The notes beneath the pieces were generated by a model, which made no database searches, was not told where the DNA came from, and was given only the letters and a program-made list of their open reading frames with translations. Positions 53,970 to 62,184 of a stretch of DNA of 64,000 nt are shown here, piece by piece. Position 1 is the first letter of the stretch. Each line of letters opens with the position of its first letter. The translations under genes were made by a program, and so were the position numbers. Source of the DNA: an uncultured Prevotellaceae bacterium (lineage in GTDB: Bacteria; Bacteroidota; Bacteroidia; Bacteroidales; Bacteroidaceae); contig CADCDK010000012.1 of NCBI GenBank assembly GCA_902800185.1, forward strand, positions 1 to 64,000, in the 5' to 3' direction.

Positions 53970-54050
53970 ATATATTATAACGGAAATCTCCGCATAATAT
54001 TACATCTACCGACTGTGTTTTTATGTCAGTTATGAACATCCCATATCAAG

Positions 54051-54866
54051 TTACCTTACGGTGATATGGAAGCAGCTCTGCTTATGCTCGTATTTCACGT
54101 AGCAACGGTTGTCACGTCGTAAGTCATCAAGTACCTCTGAGAGGACCTGCATCAACCGAACATCTGCAATCGTACGCTTTTTCGAATAAGCACTATCAAC
54201 CTCTTCAACTCTCAAATAACGATTATACGTAATATCAAATGTTGTTCCGAACATATGACAGCTATTCTCAACGGCATTGCCATTATGCCTGCGCAACCTG
54301 CTGATATCTTCTTTGGTGCGCATGACGCTTGTCACAATGATTTTATGTAGTGGAAGACCCTTTATCTGCAAACTATCGAAATAGTTACGGCCAATATCCT
54401 GCAACAACACCGATGCACGCGGCACCAGATAGGGAATACTCTGGTACAAAGGCTCCACAAAGAAATAAGGATTGCTTCCAACATACACCAGCTCGGCTTT
54501 CCTCCTCTCAGCTTCTTCACGATTCTGAACAGGCGAAACGCCCCATTTATTTGCTGCAACAATCTGTACATCCTGTGCGTCGGGGAAAGACTGTGTAAAA
54601 CTCCTTACGCCCTTCACACGATGCTTTGCCCGTTTGACGGGCATCGCGGTCACCTCTGCAACTACAGGCTCAGGTTCCTCCTCCGCATACTCCTCCACAC
54701 GTTCTGTAGAGTCCTTTTGCAAAGAGTCTTTGCTCACCTCGCAAACGGCATTGTTCTTAGCAAGCTGAGAATCCTTGGGCTGGTCTATAAAAATAATGCG
54801 ACCAATGGCCAGCAGAATAACAACAATAGAAAAAGCTTGTAAATATATATTTCGACTAATCTTCAT
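54051..54866 (-). CDS. DUF5715-like protein (M15/LAS-type peptidase fold possible)
   Basis: 271 residues: one N-terminal membrane anchor (about 8-27), a charged, Glu-rich stalk, and a domain from about 95. NSCHMFGTTFDITYN (about 207-221) and CFHITVR at the very end place His, Asp and His as in LAS/M15 D-Ala-D-Ala peptidases (HxxGxxxD...H). This suggests a zinc hydrolase of the peptidoglycan, periplasmic and membrane-anchored. A full promoter (TTTG 54921-54918, N20, TACCTTTG 54897-54890, minus strand) precedes it. Confidence 0.7.
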   Translation of the reverse strand: MKISRNIYLQAFSIVVILLAIGRIIFIDQPKDSQLAKNNAVCEVSKDSLQKDSTERVEEYAEEEPEPVVAEVTAMPVKRAKHRVKGVRSFTQSFPDAQDVQIVAANKWGVSPVQNREEAERRKAELVYVGSNPYFFVEPLYQSIPYLVPRASVLLQDIGRNYFDSLQIKGLPLHKIIVTSVMRTKEDISRLRRHNGNAVENSCHMFGTTFDITYNRYLRVEEVDSAYSKKRTIADVRLMQVLSEVLDDLRRDNRCYVKYEHKQSCFHITVR

Positions 54867-54889
54867 ACGAGTACACTCAAAATGTTCGG

Positions 54890-54921
54890 CAAAGGTAATA
54901 AAAAATCAGCATACAGACAAA
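54890..54921 (-). promoter_or_regulatory. Promoter of the DUF5715-like gene
   Basis: Minus strand: TTTG, 20 bases, TACCTTTG; both elements and spacing match the consensus. Leader of about 17 bases. Confidence 0.75.
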
Positions 54922-54967
54922 CATTCCATGGAATTTAAAGTAGCCAATTTACATGTCCCTTTTTTGT

Positions 54968-55576
54968 TTACTGAAATGCATAGGTCAGAACAAAGTCAGG
55001 AAAACATCTCATTTTCACCTTTATAGATTCGTTTTCAGGAAGATTATCCACCTCCACTTCCCCCTCTTTCCCCTTAGAAGGAGTAGAAAAGTGATGAAGA
55101 CGCATGTCGAAATAATCAAGCCGTCTTACATCTGAGTAGAACTTGAAGACTGTTTCTTTCACACTCCAGTTGATGAGCATCTCTGTTACGTCCGCAGCTT
55201 TCTCGTCGGACCGTATGAAGCGTTTGGCAATACGAGCCACGCGGTCAGAAACTGTTTCTACATCAATGGCCACACGCATATGTTTAGAAAGGATGAGTGC
55301 AGCATAGCCTTTTGTATGACTAATACTAATATTATAGCCCTCTATATAGGGACGACCAGAAGGCTCATGGCCGATACGGAGCTGTTCGCTTCCTGTCATT
55401 TCAAAAAGCAAAGCATAGACAGAAAGCCGTTCCAGCTTGCGCCCATCATTGCGGAACAATTCCACTTCCGGCTGCAGAAACGGATACCTCCCGAGCAACA
55501 ACTCGGCTGTCTCATCCATACGCCAAAGCCCCAACTGTACATTCGGAGAAACCTGGACAATAGAAAACAAAGCCAT
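54968..55576 (-). CDS. 4'-phosphopantetheinyl transferase-type protein
   Basis: 202 residues. The Sfp/AcpS signature is visible: ISISHTKGYAALILS, VAIDVETVSDRVARIAKRF (Mg-binding Asp and Glu) and INWSVKETVFKF. It moves phosphopantetheine from CoA to carrier proteins. It lies 13 bases after gldE, the usual Bacteroidetes neighbourhood. Confidence 0.88.
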   Translation of the reverse strand: MALFSIVQVSPNVQLGLWRMDETAELLLGRYPFLQPEVELFRNDGRKLERLSVYALLFEMTGSEQLRIGHEPSGRPYIEGYNISISHTKGYAALILSKHMRVAIDVETVSDRVARIAKRFIRSDEKAADVTEMLINWSVKETVFKFYSDVRRLDYFDMRLHHFSTPSKGKEGEVEVDNLPENESIKVKMRCFPDFVLTYAFQ

Positions 55577-55589
55577 CAGAAATAGCAGG

Positions 55590-56891
55590 TTAAGCGTTTG
55601 ACTTCTGTTCGTGAACCGTTATCTTGATGCGGCTGATGCGGCGTCCTTCCATTGCCATAATCTCAAACGTATAGTTCTTGTAGTCAAACTTTTCATGAAT
55701 ACTGGGGAAGTCGCCTTTCAACTCAAGCAACAGTCCTGCAAGCGAGTCGGCATCGCCCTCAATGTCCTTGAATTCCTCGTCATCGATGTTCAGGATCTTG
55801 CAGAAGTCGCTCAACAAGGTCTTTCCTTCAAACACATACGTGTTATAGTTCAGCTTGCTGTATATTTTCTCTTCCTCGTCAAACTCGTCGTTGATTTCTC
55901 CAACGATTTCTTCCAAGATGTCCTCCAATGTAATCAGTCCACTCGTACCGCCAAATTCATCCACAACAATGGCAATATGCACCTTGTTATTTTGGAACTC
56001 ACGCAGCAAGTCGTCAATCTTCTTGGTTTCAGGAACGAAATAAGGAGGCCTTATCAAGCTCTGCCAACGGAAATTGGCCGGTTTGGAAAGATGGGGCAAC
56101 AAGTCCTTGATATAAAGTATTCCCCGAATGTTGTCTGTATTGTCCTGATATACAGGAATGCGACTGTAGTTGTTCTCCACAATGCATTTCAACACATCGG
56201 AATAGCTGCACTTCATGTCCAAGTCAACGATGTCCTGACGACTGGTCATCACCTCCTTAGCTGTTTCGTCGCCAAAGCGGATGATGCCCTGCAACATCTG
56301 CTGCTCTTCCTTAATCTCATTCTTATCGGTCAACTCCAAAGCCTGCTCCAAATCGTCAACACTCAATACATGATTGTCTTTCTGGACAACTTTTTCCGCC
56401 AATATTCCGCTGCGCAAAAGAATCGAAGCAAAAGGCCAGAAGAGACGCCTCATGAACAACAGCCCTCCCGCAACTTGACGACAGAAGCGTAGCGGATCCT
56501 GACGACTATACACTTTTGGCATAATCTCACCAAAGAGCAAAAGTAGGAATGTCAGAATAACAGTAATGCTAAGGAACTCCAGCCAGGCCACATTGAAATG
56601 CACCAACGAGGCAAAGACATAGTTACATAGCATAATGATAGTTACGTTTACAAAGTTATTGGCAATCAGTATAGTAGCCAAGGTACGTTCACTTTCTTCA
56701 CGAAGCATTTTGATGCTTTGGTCAGCCGACGTCCGCTCTTCTTCAATCTCAGAAATATCGTTGGGCGAGAGACTGAAGAACGCAATCTCTGACCCACTTG
56801 CAAAGCCCGACACCCATAACAACAAAGCAGCCAAGATAGCTGCTATTACTACGCCTGTGGTTATCGGATAGAAAACCACCAAGTCGTTCAT
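55590..56891 (-). CDS. gldE: GldE-like CNNM/CBS/CorC-domain membrane protein
   Basis: 433 residues from ATG 56891 (a GTG at 56915 would add eight). N-terminal CNNM domain with about four membrane helices (to about 190), two CBS domains (VMTSRQDIVDLDM..., PETKKIDDLLREFQN...), and a CorC_HlyC transporter-associated domain at the end. In gliding relatives GldE supports gliding-motor lipoprotein GldD; in non-gliding Bacteroidales it stays linked to ssb as here, though no gldD is present. Confidence 0.88.
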   Translation of the reverse strand: MNDLVVFYPITTGVVIAAILAALLLWVSGFASGSEIAFFSLSPNDISEIEEERTSADQSIKMLREESERTLATILIANNFVNVTIIMLCNYVFASLVHFNVAWLEFLSITVILTFLLLLFGEIMPKVYSRQDPLRFCRQVAGGLLFMRRLFWPFASILLRSGILAEKVVQKDNHVLSVDDLEQALELTDKNEIKEEQQMLQGIIRFGDETAKEVMTSRQDIVDLDMKCSYSDVLKCIVENNYSRIPVYQDNTDNIRGILYIKDLLPHLSKPANFRWQSLIRPPYFVPETKKIDDLLREFQNNKVHIAIVVDEFGGTSGLITLEDILEEIVGEINDEFDEEEKIYSKLNYNTYVFEGKTLLSDFCKILNIDDEEFKDIEGDADSLAGLLLELKGDFPSIHEKFDYKNYTFEIMAMEGRRISRIKITVHEQKSNA

Positions 56892-56929
56892 TTGTTGTAC
56901 ACCTTGTAAGTCCACCTTCCTATCTCATT

Positions 56930-57346
56930 TTAAAATGGCAACTGACTTTCATCCGTCGTTTCCTCCTGACGTTTTGAAACGGGTTCCGAAGCCATTGTTC
57001 CACCAGCATCGGCAACAGGGCGCGAGGTCAGCATTTCCATGTTTTCCACGTCAATCTCCGTATAATAGTGACGTTGTCCTTTCTTGTCGTCATATGATCT
57101 GTAACGTATCCGACCTTCAATATAGAGCTTGTCCCCTTTGTGTACATAGCGCTCGACGGTCTTTGCCAGATTCTTTCCGAAGAGAAGGTTATGCCAGTCT
57201 GTACGGTCAGGCACTTGTGTGCCATTCTGCAACACCCGTCCACGCTCTGTAGTAGCCAAGCTAACCCTTGCCCAGGCTTGGTCTGCATCATAATAACGCA
57301 CCTCGGGGTCTTTCCCGACATTGCCTATCAACATCACTTTATTCAT
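56930..57346 (-). CDS. ssb: Single-stranded DNA-binding protein
   Basis: 138 residues. OB fold about 1-108 (MNKVMLIGNVGKDPEVRYYD, NLLFGKNLAKTVERYVHKGDKLYIEGRI) and a short acidic tail ending DESQLPF, the protein-docking tip. It coats single-stranded DNA in replication and repair, including the RecOR pathway; recR is at 22 kb. Confidence 0.96.
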   Translation of the reverse strand: MNKVMLIGNVGKDPEVRYYDADQAWARVSLATTERGRVLQNGTQVPDRTDWHNLLFGKNLAKTVERYVHKGDKLYIEGRIRYRSYDDKKGQRHYYTEIDVENMEMLTSRPVADAGGTMASEPVSKRQEETTDESQLPF

Positions 57347-57368
57347 ATAACGGACTGTCTATTGGGTG

Positions 57369-57926
57369 TTAGGACTTCCACATACCGAGATATCTGAAAC
57401 TAAAATTCTTACCCTTTGCCGAAGGGAACTGCGAGCGATTGTCAACACGTGAGCGAAGATGACTGACAATACGATTATAGCAATCCTGCCCAGAGGTTGC
57501 CTTGCAACGGGCCACAAAGCGGGTATCCCGATATTCGTGTTTTCCTGTCGCAGGCACCATCACCACGCGCTTGAAATCCAGTACTCCTTCGTACCATCCT
57601 TCGCGAATCACACCTAGACGGGTAACAGGGCTTATATTGCCCTCGGTGCGCTCACGTACCATCTTCTCTGCTTCAATAGGCTTCACGGCTTTCTTTTCCT
57701 TGAAGTCCTTCATTGTCTCGGCTGTGGTTTTGATAATGATGAAGTAAATGCGCTGCCGTACTTTGTAACGTTTGGGATAGAATACGTTGCTGGCTGCATA
57801 TTCACGAATGTCGGCTTCAAGCTCGGCATTCATTCCGATTTCGTCAATAGAACTCAAGAAACTAATTGCATCATCGACATTAGTGACTAATGTCTCGTTA
57901 TCAAAATACCTAAGATATAAATTCAT
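57369..57926 (-). CDS. Conserved Bacteroidetes protein of unknown function
   Basis: 185 residues, MNLYLRYFDNETLVTNVDDA at the start. Soluble, basic C-terminal half, no signal peptide or membrane helix. I recognise it only as a conserved type of protein in this order. It lies 22 bases before ssb and just after the tRNA cluster, and may depend on read-through from the tRNA promoter. Confidence 0.65.
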   Translation of the reverse strand: MNLYLRYFDNETLVTNVDDAISFLSSIDEIGMNAELEADIREYAASNVFYPKRYKVRQRIYFIIIKTTAETMKDFKEKKAVKPIEAEKMVRERTEGNISPVTRLGVIREGWYEGVLDFKRVVMVPATGKHEYRDTRFVARCKATSGQDCYNRIVSHLRSRVDNRSQFPSAKGKNFSFRYLGMWKS

Positions 57927-57956
57927 TGGATAAAATATGTTTCTCTACAAAAAAAG

Positions 57957-58029
57957 AGCGGAAAACGGGACTCGGACCCGCGACCCCAACCTTGGCAAGG
58001 TTGTGCTCTACCAACTGAGCTATTTCCGC
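57957..58029 (-). tRNA. tRNA-Gly(GCC), copy 2
   Basis: Acceptor GCGGAAA/TTTCCGC-type, anticodon stem CAACC/GGTTG with loop TTGCCAA (anticodon GCC), discriminator T. CCA not encoded. Same sequence as 58274-58346. Last of four tRNAs in one minus-strand unit. Confidence 0.97.
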
Positions 58030-58033
58030 GAAT

Positions 58034-58120
58034 TGGTGAAGAGGAGGAGACTCGAACTCCCACGTCGCAATTGACACTACCCCCTCAAAGTAGCGCGTCT
58101 ACCAATTCCGCCACCTCTCC
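58034..58120 (-). tRNA. tRNA-Leu(GAG)
   Basis: Class II tRNA with long variable arm; acceptor GGAGAGG/CCTCTTC, anticodon loop TTGAGGG (anticodon GAG), encoded ACCA. Confidence 0.95.
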
Positions 58121-58165
58121 ATCAAAAAAGCATTCTGAATAGTATGGTTTCAAATGTTGAAACCT

Positions 58166-58250
58166 TGGTGCCCAGAACAGGACTCGAACCTGCACGCCTC
58201 GCGGCACACGCACCTGAAACGTGCGCGTCTACCAATTCCGCCACCTGGGC
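58166..58250 (-). tRNA. tRNA-Leu(CAG)
   Basis: Class II tRNA; acceptor GCCCAGG with its complement TTCTGGGC, anticodon stem CACGT/GCGTG with loop TTCAGGT (anticodon CAG), long variable arm, encoded ACCA. Confidence 0.95.
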
Positions 58251-58273
58251 ATTGGATTTCATTCAGAATGTTG

Positions 58274-58346
58274 AGCGGAAAACGGGACTCGGACCCGCGA
58301 CCCCAACCTTGGCAAGGTTGTGCTCTACCAACTGAGCTATTTCCGC
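58274..58346 (-). tRNA. tRNA-Gly(GCC), copy 1
   Basis: Identical to 57957-58029; first tRNA after the promoter at 58386-58416. Confidence 0.97.
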
Positions 58347-58385
58347 AAATACCTTTCAGAAGGTGCATTTCTCTAAACGCGGTTG

Positions 58386-58416
58386 CAAAGGTACATCTTT
58401 TTTCCGAATCAGCAAA
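58386..58416 (-). promoter_or_regulatory. Promoter of the Gly-Leu-Leu-Gly tRNA unit
   Basis: Minus strand: TTTG (58416-58413), 19 bases, TACCTTTG (58393-58386). Confidence 0.85.
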
Positions 58417-58478
58417 ACTTTTACTGACATTTTTTCAAAAAAAGTTTTCAGCGTGACACCATAAGGATTCCACTCCAT

Positions 58479-59657
58479 TCAATCCATGCGGTCACGATAG
58501 TCTTCGTAAGTGTAGCGACGTAGCGTCTGCAGTTCGCCATCGACATGAAGCAATGCAATGTCGGGATGGGCAATGCCATTGAACATACAGGTTTTGACGG
58601 TGGTATAGTGCAACATGTCTTCAAAAATAATGCGCTCTCCTATCTGCAGCTGATGGTCGAAAGCCCAGGCATCCATGAAGTCGCCCGACAAGCAACTGTT
58701 TCCTCCAAGCCGATAGCGCCATTCGCCCTCGAGCAGTTGGCTGGTCTTGTCTTCCGTTGTGAGTACACGCGCTCCACGAACTGCAGGCATATAGGGCATC
58801 TCCAGACAATCAGGCATGTGGCAGGTAAAACTGACATCCAAGATGGCCGTGCGTATCCCTTTGTCTTCCACAATATCCACAACATGCGAGACAAGGGGCC
58901 CCGTCTGCCATCCAAAGGCACTACCGGGCTCAAGTATAACCTTCAGCCAAGGATGCTGACTGCGGAACTCCTTTAATATATTAATAAGGTGTGGGACATC
59001 ATAGTCCTTTCGTGTCATCAGATGACCTCCGCCGAAGTTGACCCATTTCAACTGGGGAAGCCAATGAGAGAACTTATCCATAAAATGTGCCAATGTCCGC
59101 TCGAACACGTCAGCCCCGCTCTCACAATGACAATGACAATGGAATCCCTCGATTCCTTCTGGCAGATGGTCGCTGAGCTGATTGGCCGAAACACCAAAGC
59201 GGGTACCAGGGGCACATGGGTTGTAGATAAGCGTCTCCACTTCGGAATACTCGGGATTGACGCGCACCCCCATGCTGACTTCGGGATTGGCTTTTTGTGC
59301 CCGCTGCGAAAAACGGACATACTGGCTCAGAGAGTTGAACGTCAGGTGACTTGACATGCGGGCGATATCGTCAATTTCGCCGTCGATATAGGCAGGAGAA
59401 TAGGTGTGGGCAGCACAGCCAAACTCCTCATAGGCCAACCGTGCCTCATAGAGGGAGCTGGCGGTGGTGGCTCCTATATACTCGCGAAAGATAGGGAACG
59501 TCTTCCAAAGGGCATAGGCCTTAAAAGCCAATATGATTTCCACTCCGGCTTCGCGGGCAACATGCTGAATCAAGGAAAGATTCTTGCGCAACCGCTCTTC
59601 CTCGAGGATATACATCGGACGGTCAACGCCCACGAATGTCTCTTGATTTGTCTTCAT
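58479..59657 (-). CDS. nspC: Carboxynorspermidine decarboxylase
   Basis: 392 residues from ATG 59657 (a GTG two codons earlier lies inside the -7 box). A fold-III PLP enzyme: the PLP lysine is K46 (ILAFKAYALWKT), with GFHCHCHCESGADVFE, VNFGGGHLMTRKDYD and LEPGSAFGW as phosphate- and substrate-binding motifs. It decarboxylates carboxynorspermidine or carboxyspermidine in the alternative polyamine pathway. The TAACTTTG box (59670-59663) ends five bases before the ATG, so the message is probably leaderless. Confidence 0.95.
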   Translation of the reverse strand: MKTNQETFVGVDRPMYILEEERLRKNLSLIQHVAREAGVEIILAFKAYALWKTFPIFREYIGATTASSLYEARLAYEEFGCAAHTYSPAYIDGEIDDIARMSSHLTFNSLSQYVRFSQRAQKANPEVSMGVRVNPEYSEVETLIYNPCAPGTRFGVSANQLSDHLPEGIEGFHCHCHCESGADVFERTLAHFMDKFSHWLPQLKWVNFGGGHLMTRKDYDVPHLINILKEFRSQHPWLKVILEPGSAFGWQTGPLVSHVVDIVEDKGIRTAILDVSFTCHMPDCLEMPYMPAVRGARVLTTEDKTSQLLEGEWRYRLGGNSCLSGDFMDAWAFDHQLQIGERIIFEDMLHYTTVKTCMFNGIAHPDIALLHVDGELQTLRRYTYEDYRDRMD

Positions 59658-59662
59658 ACGCA

Positions 59663-59670
59663 CAAAGTTA
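59663..59670 (-). promoter_or_regulatory. -7 box of nspC, probable leaderless transcript
   Basis: The minus strand reads TAACTTTG followed by five bases and then ATG, so the expected transcription start coincides with the start codon. Confidence 0.6.
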
Positions 59671-59876
59671 CGCTATTTTCAGCACATGCACCCCACCCTA
59701 TTCTCCCTTTTATTGATAATTAACACTAAAAACAGTGCTCTTCCAACAGAAGAGCGCAACTTTCCCAACACAATCACTGTGCTTTCCTGCCTGAAAAGCA
59801 ACCGTATTAAAAACAAAAATTAAGATTCCACAAGATTTTTCTTTCTGTTTAGGTTGCAGGTTTAAGAGAATTTACG

Positions 59877-59884
59877 TACTTTTG
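59877..59884 (+). promoter_or_regulatory. -7 box of the thiE-like/prs unit
   Basis: TACTTTTG, with GTTG 20 bases upstream. Transcription is expected near 59889, immediately before the palindrome at 59892-59911. Confidence 0.6.
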
Positions 59885-59891
59885 CACAAGG

Positions 59892-59911
59892 AAACAGGGA
59901 TGTCCCTGTTT
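59892..59911 (+). promoter_or_regulatory. Palindrome in the leader of the thiE-like gene
   Basis: AAACAGGGA-TG-TCCCTGTTT: perfect nine-base arms separated by two bases, placed directly after the predicted transcription start and ending 19 bases before the ATG at 59931. It could be an operator for a dimeric regulator or an mRNA hairpin. Confidence 0.55.
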
Positions 59912-59930
59912 GCAAACATAAAAAGACACG

Positions 59931-60539
59931 ATGAAGCTCGTTATTATGACCAAATCCACGTTTTTCGTGGAAGAAGACAAAATACTAGCCACTCTCTTTG
60001 ACGAGGGAATGAACGACTTGCACCTTTTCAAGCCTGGCTCATCCCCCATGTTCTCAGAGCGTCTGTTGACACTACTGCCAGAACACTACCACAAGCGCAT
60101 CACCGTTCACGAACATTACTACCTGAAATCGGAATATAACCTTGCCGGCATACACATTGACGACGAGAACAATAGTGTACCCGAAGGCTATAAGGGCAAC
60201 TACAGTCGGTCATGCACCAACCTCGAACTGCTGAAAGAGATGAAACGGAAAGCAAAGTACGTTTTCCTGAAGAACATCTTCGACTGCATCGAGTTCAAGG
60301 AAGAACGCTCGAACTTCAATATGCAGCAGCTGGAGGAAGCTGCCAACCGAGGACTTATAGACAAACATGTCTATGCTCTCGGTGGCATGAGCATTGACAA
60401 CATCCACCTTGCAAAAGAACTGGGATTCGGAGGAGTAGTAATTTGCGGAGACCTATGGAACCGTTTCAACATACACAAACAGGTTGACTACAAGGAAGTG
60501 ATTACCCACTTCGAGCGGCTTCGCAACGCAATTGAATAG
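59931..60539 (+). CDS. ThiE/TenI-like thiamine-phosphate-synthase family protein
   Basis: 202 residues. TIM-barrel features of the TMP-TenI family: LHLFKPGSSPMFSERLLTLL at the first strand and helix, HYHKRITVHEHYYLKSEYNLAGIHID, SRSCTNLELLKEM, YVFLKNIFDCIE and YALGGMSIDNIHLAKELGFGGVVICG. ThiE joins HMP-PP and thiazole phosphate; this short protein lacks some pyrophosphate-binding residues, so it may be a divergent homologue. It precedes prs by 41 bases, probably in one operon. Confidence 0.8.
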   Translation: MKLVIMTKSTFFVEEDKILATLFDEGMNDLHLFKPGSSPMFSERLLTLLPEHYHKRITVHEHYYLKSEYNLAGIHIDDENNSVPEGYKGNYSRSCTNLELLKEMKRKAKYVFLKNIFDCIEFKEERSNFNMQQLEEAANRGLIDKHVYALGGMSIDNIHLAKELGFGGVVICGDLWNRFNIHKQVDYKEVITHFERLRNAIE

Positions 60540-60580
60540 ACTATTACTTGGTTTATAAACATACAACAGAGATTCAAAAA

Positions 60581-61519
60581 ATGAGTCAAAACAACTCTTT
60601 CCTCGTATTCTCGGGCACCAGCACGAGATACCTTGCAGAGAAGATCTGCGCAAGTTTAGGCTGTCCACTTGGCAAGCTCGTCATGACAAAATTCTCCGAT
60701 GGTGAGTTCGCAGTCTCTTACGAAGAGTCTATTCGTGGACGCGACGTGTTCCTCGTACAGAGCACTTTCCCCACTTCTGACAACCTGATGGAACTACTGC
60801 TGATGATTGATGCTGCCAAGCGTGCCTCGGCACGAAGCATCATTGCCGTTGTTCCCTATTTCGGTTGGGCACGTCAGGATCGTAAAGACAAACCGCGCGT
60901 CTCCATCGGTGCAAAACTGGTAGCCGACCTGCTGAGTGTTGCCGGCATCAACCGACTCATTACGATGGATCTGCATGCAGACCAGATTCAGGGATTCTTC
61001 AATGTCCCTGTTGACCACCTCTATGCGTCTGGAGTTATCATTCCCTATCTGCAGAGCCTGAAACTCAAAGACCTGGTCATCGCTTCTCCCGATGTGGGAG
61101 GTTCGAAGCGAGCCAACACCTATGCCAAGTATCTCGGTGCGCCCCTGGTATTATGCAATAAGACCCGTGCACGCGCCAATGTGGTACAGAGCATGCAGAT
61201 TATCGGCGATGTGAAAGACAAGAACGTCATCATCATCGATGACATGGTGGACACAGCCGGAACCATTACAAAGGCTGCTGACATCATGCGCGAGGCAGGA
61301 GCCAAGAGTGTGCGGGCCTGTGCCAGCCACTGCGTGATGAGCGGACCTGCCAGCGAGCGTGTTCAGGATTCTGCACTCGAGGAGATTGTCTTCACCGACT
61401 CTATCCCCTATACGAACCGTTGCTCGAAGGTAAAACAACTCTCCGTCGCCGACATGTTCGCCGAAACCATCCGTCGCGTGGAGAACAACGAGAGCATCAG
61501 TTCGCAGTACCTCATCTAA
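60581..61519 (+). CDS. prs: Ribose-phosphate pyrophosphokinase
   Basis: 312 residues from ATG 60581. FGWARQDRKDKPRVSIGAKL (about 92-111), the ATP/ribose-5-phosphate region DLHADQIQGFF, and the PRPP loop VIIIDDMVDTAGTI (about 213-226) are diagnostic. It makes PRPP for nucleotide, His and Trp synthesis. Confidence 0.97.
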   Translation: MSQNNSFLVFSGTSTRYLAEKICASLGCPLGKLVMTKFSDGEFAVSYEESIRGRDVFLVQSTFPTSDNLMELLLMIDAAKRASARSIIAVVPYFGWARQDRKDKPRVSIGAKLVADLLSVAGINRLITMDLHADQIQGFFNVPVDHLYASGVIIPYLQSLKLKDLVIASPDVGGSKRANTYAKYLGAPLVLCNKTRARANVVQSMQIIGDVKDKNVIIIDDMVDTAGTITKAADIMREAGAKSVRACASHCVMSGPASERVQDSALEEIVFTDSIPYTNRCSKVKQLSVADMFAETIRRVENNESISSQYLI

Positions 61520-61549
61520 AAGGACTTCTCCCCTAAGCCCGTATTGCCT

Positions 61550-62098
61550 ATGAAGAAAGTTTCTGTCCTAATATTGGCCGTCGCCATGACTTTATGGTCA
61601 TGCCAAAACCGCCAGAAGGAAACAGCGATAAATGCCGGTAGCGAACAGAAGACGGCAACCGCCCTGTCCGACTCAATCGGCGAGAATCCTTTTGAGGGCA
61701 TTGTTATACCAGATCTCGACCGCAACAAAGTCAATATCTCTGCTGAGATAAAAAAACACAAGATCAACGTTATCGACTTCTGGGCATCATGGTGCGGACC
61801 ATGCCGTCAAGAAATGCCAAACATGGTAAGCCTGTACCAACAATGGAAAGACAAAGGACTGGGAATCATCGGCATATCGCTCGACAACGACTACAATGCA
61901 TGGAAAGATGCTATAGACGAGATGAATCTGACTTGGACACAAGTGTCAGAACTGCGAGGATGGGAAGACCAGACCGCCCGGATGCGAAATGTAGAAGCCA
62001 TTCCACATACCATTGTATTGGACAATAATGGCAATGTCTTAGCCGAAGGATTGCGTGGCGAGGAGCTGCAAACCTTCATCAAAAAAAAATTGCAATAA
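61550..62098 (+). CDS. TlpA/ResA-like thioredoxin lipoprotein
   Basis: 182 residues from ATG 61550. A lipoprotein signal peptide ends in LWSC18, followed by a polar linker and a thioredoxin domain with DFWASWCGPCRQEMPN (C82 and C85). It lies in the periplasm, probably reducing disulphides or acting in envelope stress. It follows prs by 30 bases. A shared terminator (62131-62166) closes both converging units. Confidence 0.88.
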   Translation: MKKVSVLILAVAMTLWSCQNRQKETAINAGSEQKTATALSDSIGENPFEGIVIPDLDRNKVNISAEIKKHKINVIDFWASWCGPCRQEMPNMVSLYQQWKDKGLGIIGISLDNDYNAWKDAIDEMNLTWTQVSELRGWEDQTARMRNVEAIPHTIVLDNNGNVLAEGLRGEELQTFIKKKLQ

Positions 62099-62130
62099 CT
62101 CCTCGATCATTTCAAAACAACCTAAAAAGA

Positions 62131-62166
62131 AAACGGCTGTTAGCTTCATTGCCAACGGCCGTTTTT
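62131..62166. terminator. Bidirectional intrinsic terminator
   Basis: AAACGGCTGTT (62131-62141) pairs with AACGGCCGTTT (62154-62164), ten base pairs with one U-G, with a T-run on the plus side and A-rich stretch before it that gives T on the minus side. It separates the TlpA-like gene from the converging phosphorylase gene. Confidence 0.8.
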
Positions 62167-62184
62167 CTTTTACTATCATGTGAT

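Noticed and set aside
57369-57926. Long minus-strand gene as a frameshifted ribosomal or tRNA-processing gene
   Set aside because: The frame is intact with plausible composition and a conserved-type start; no family motif supports such a role.
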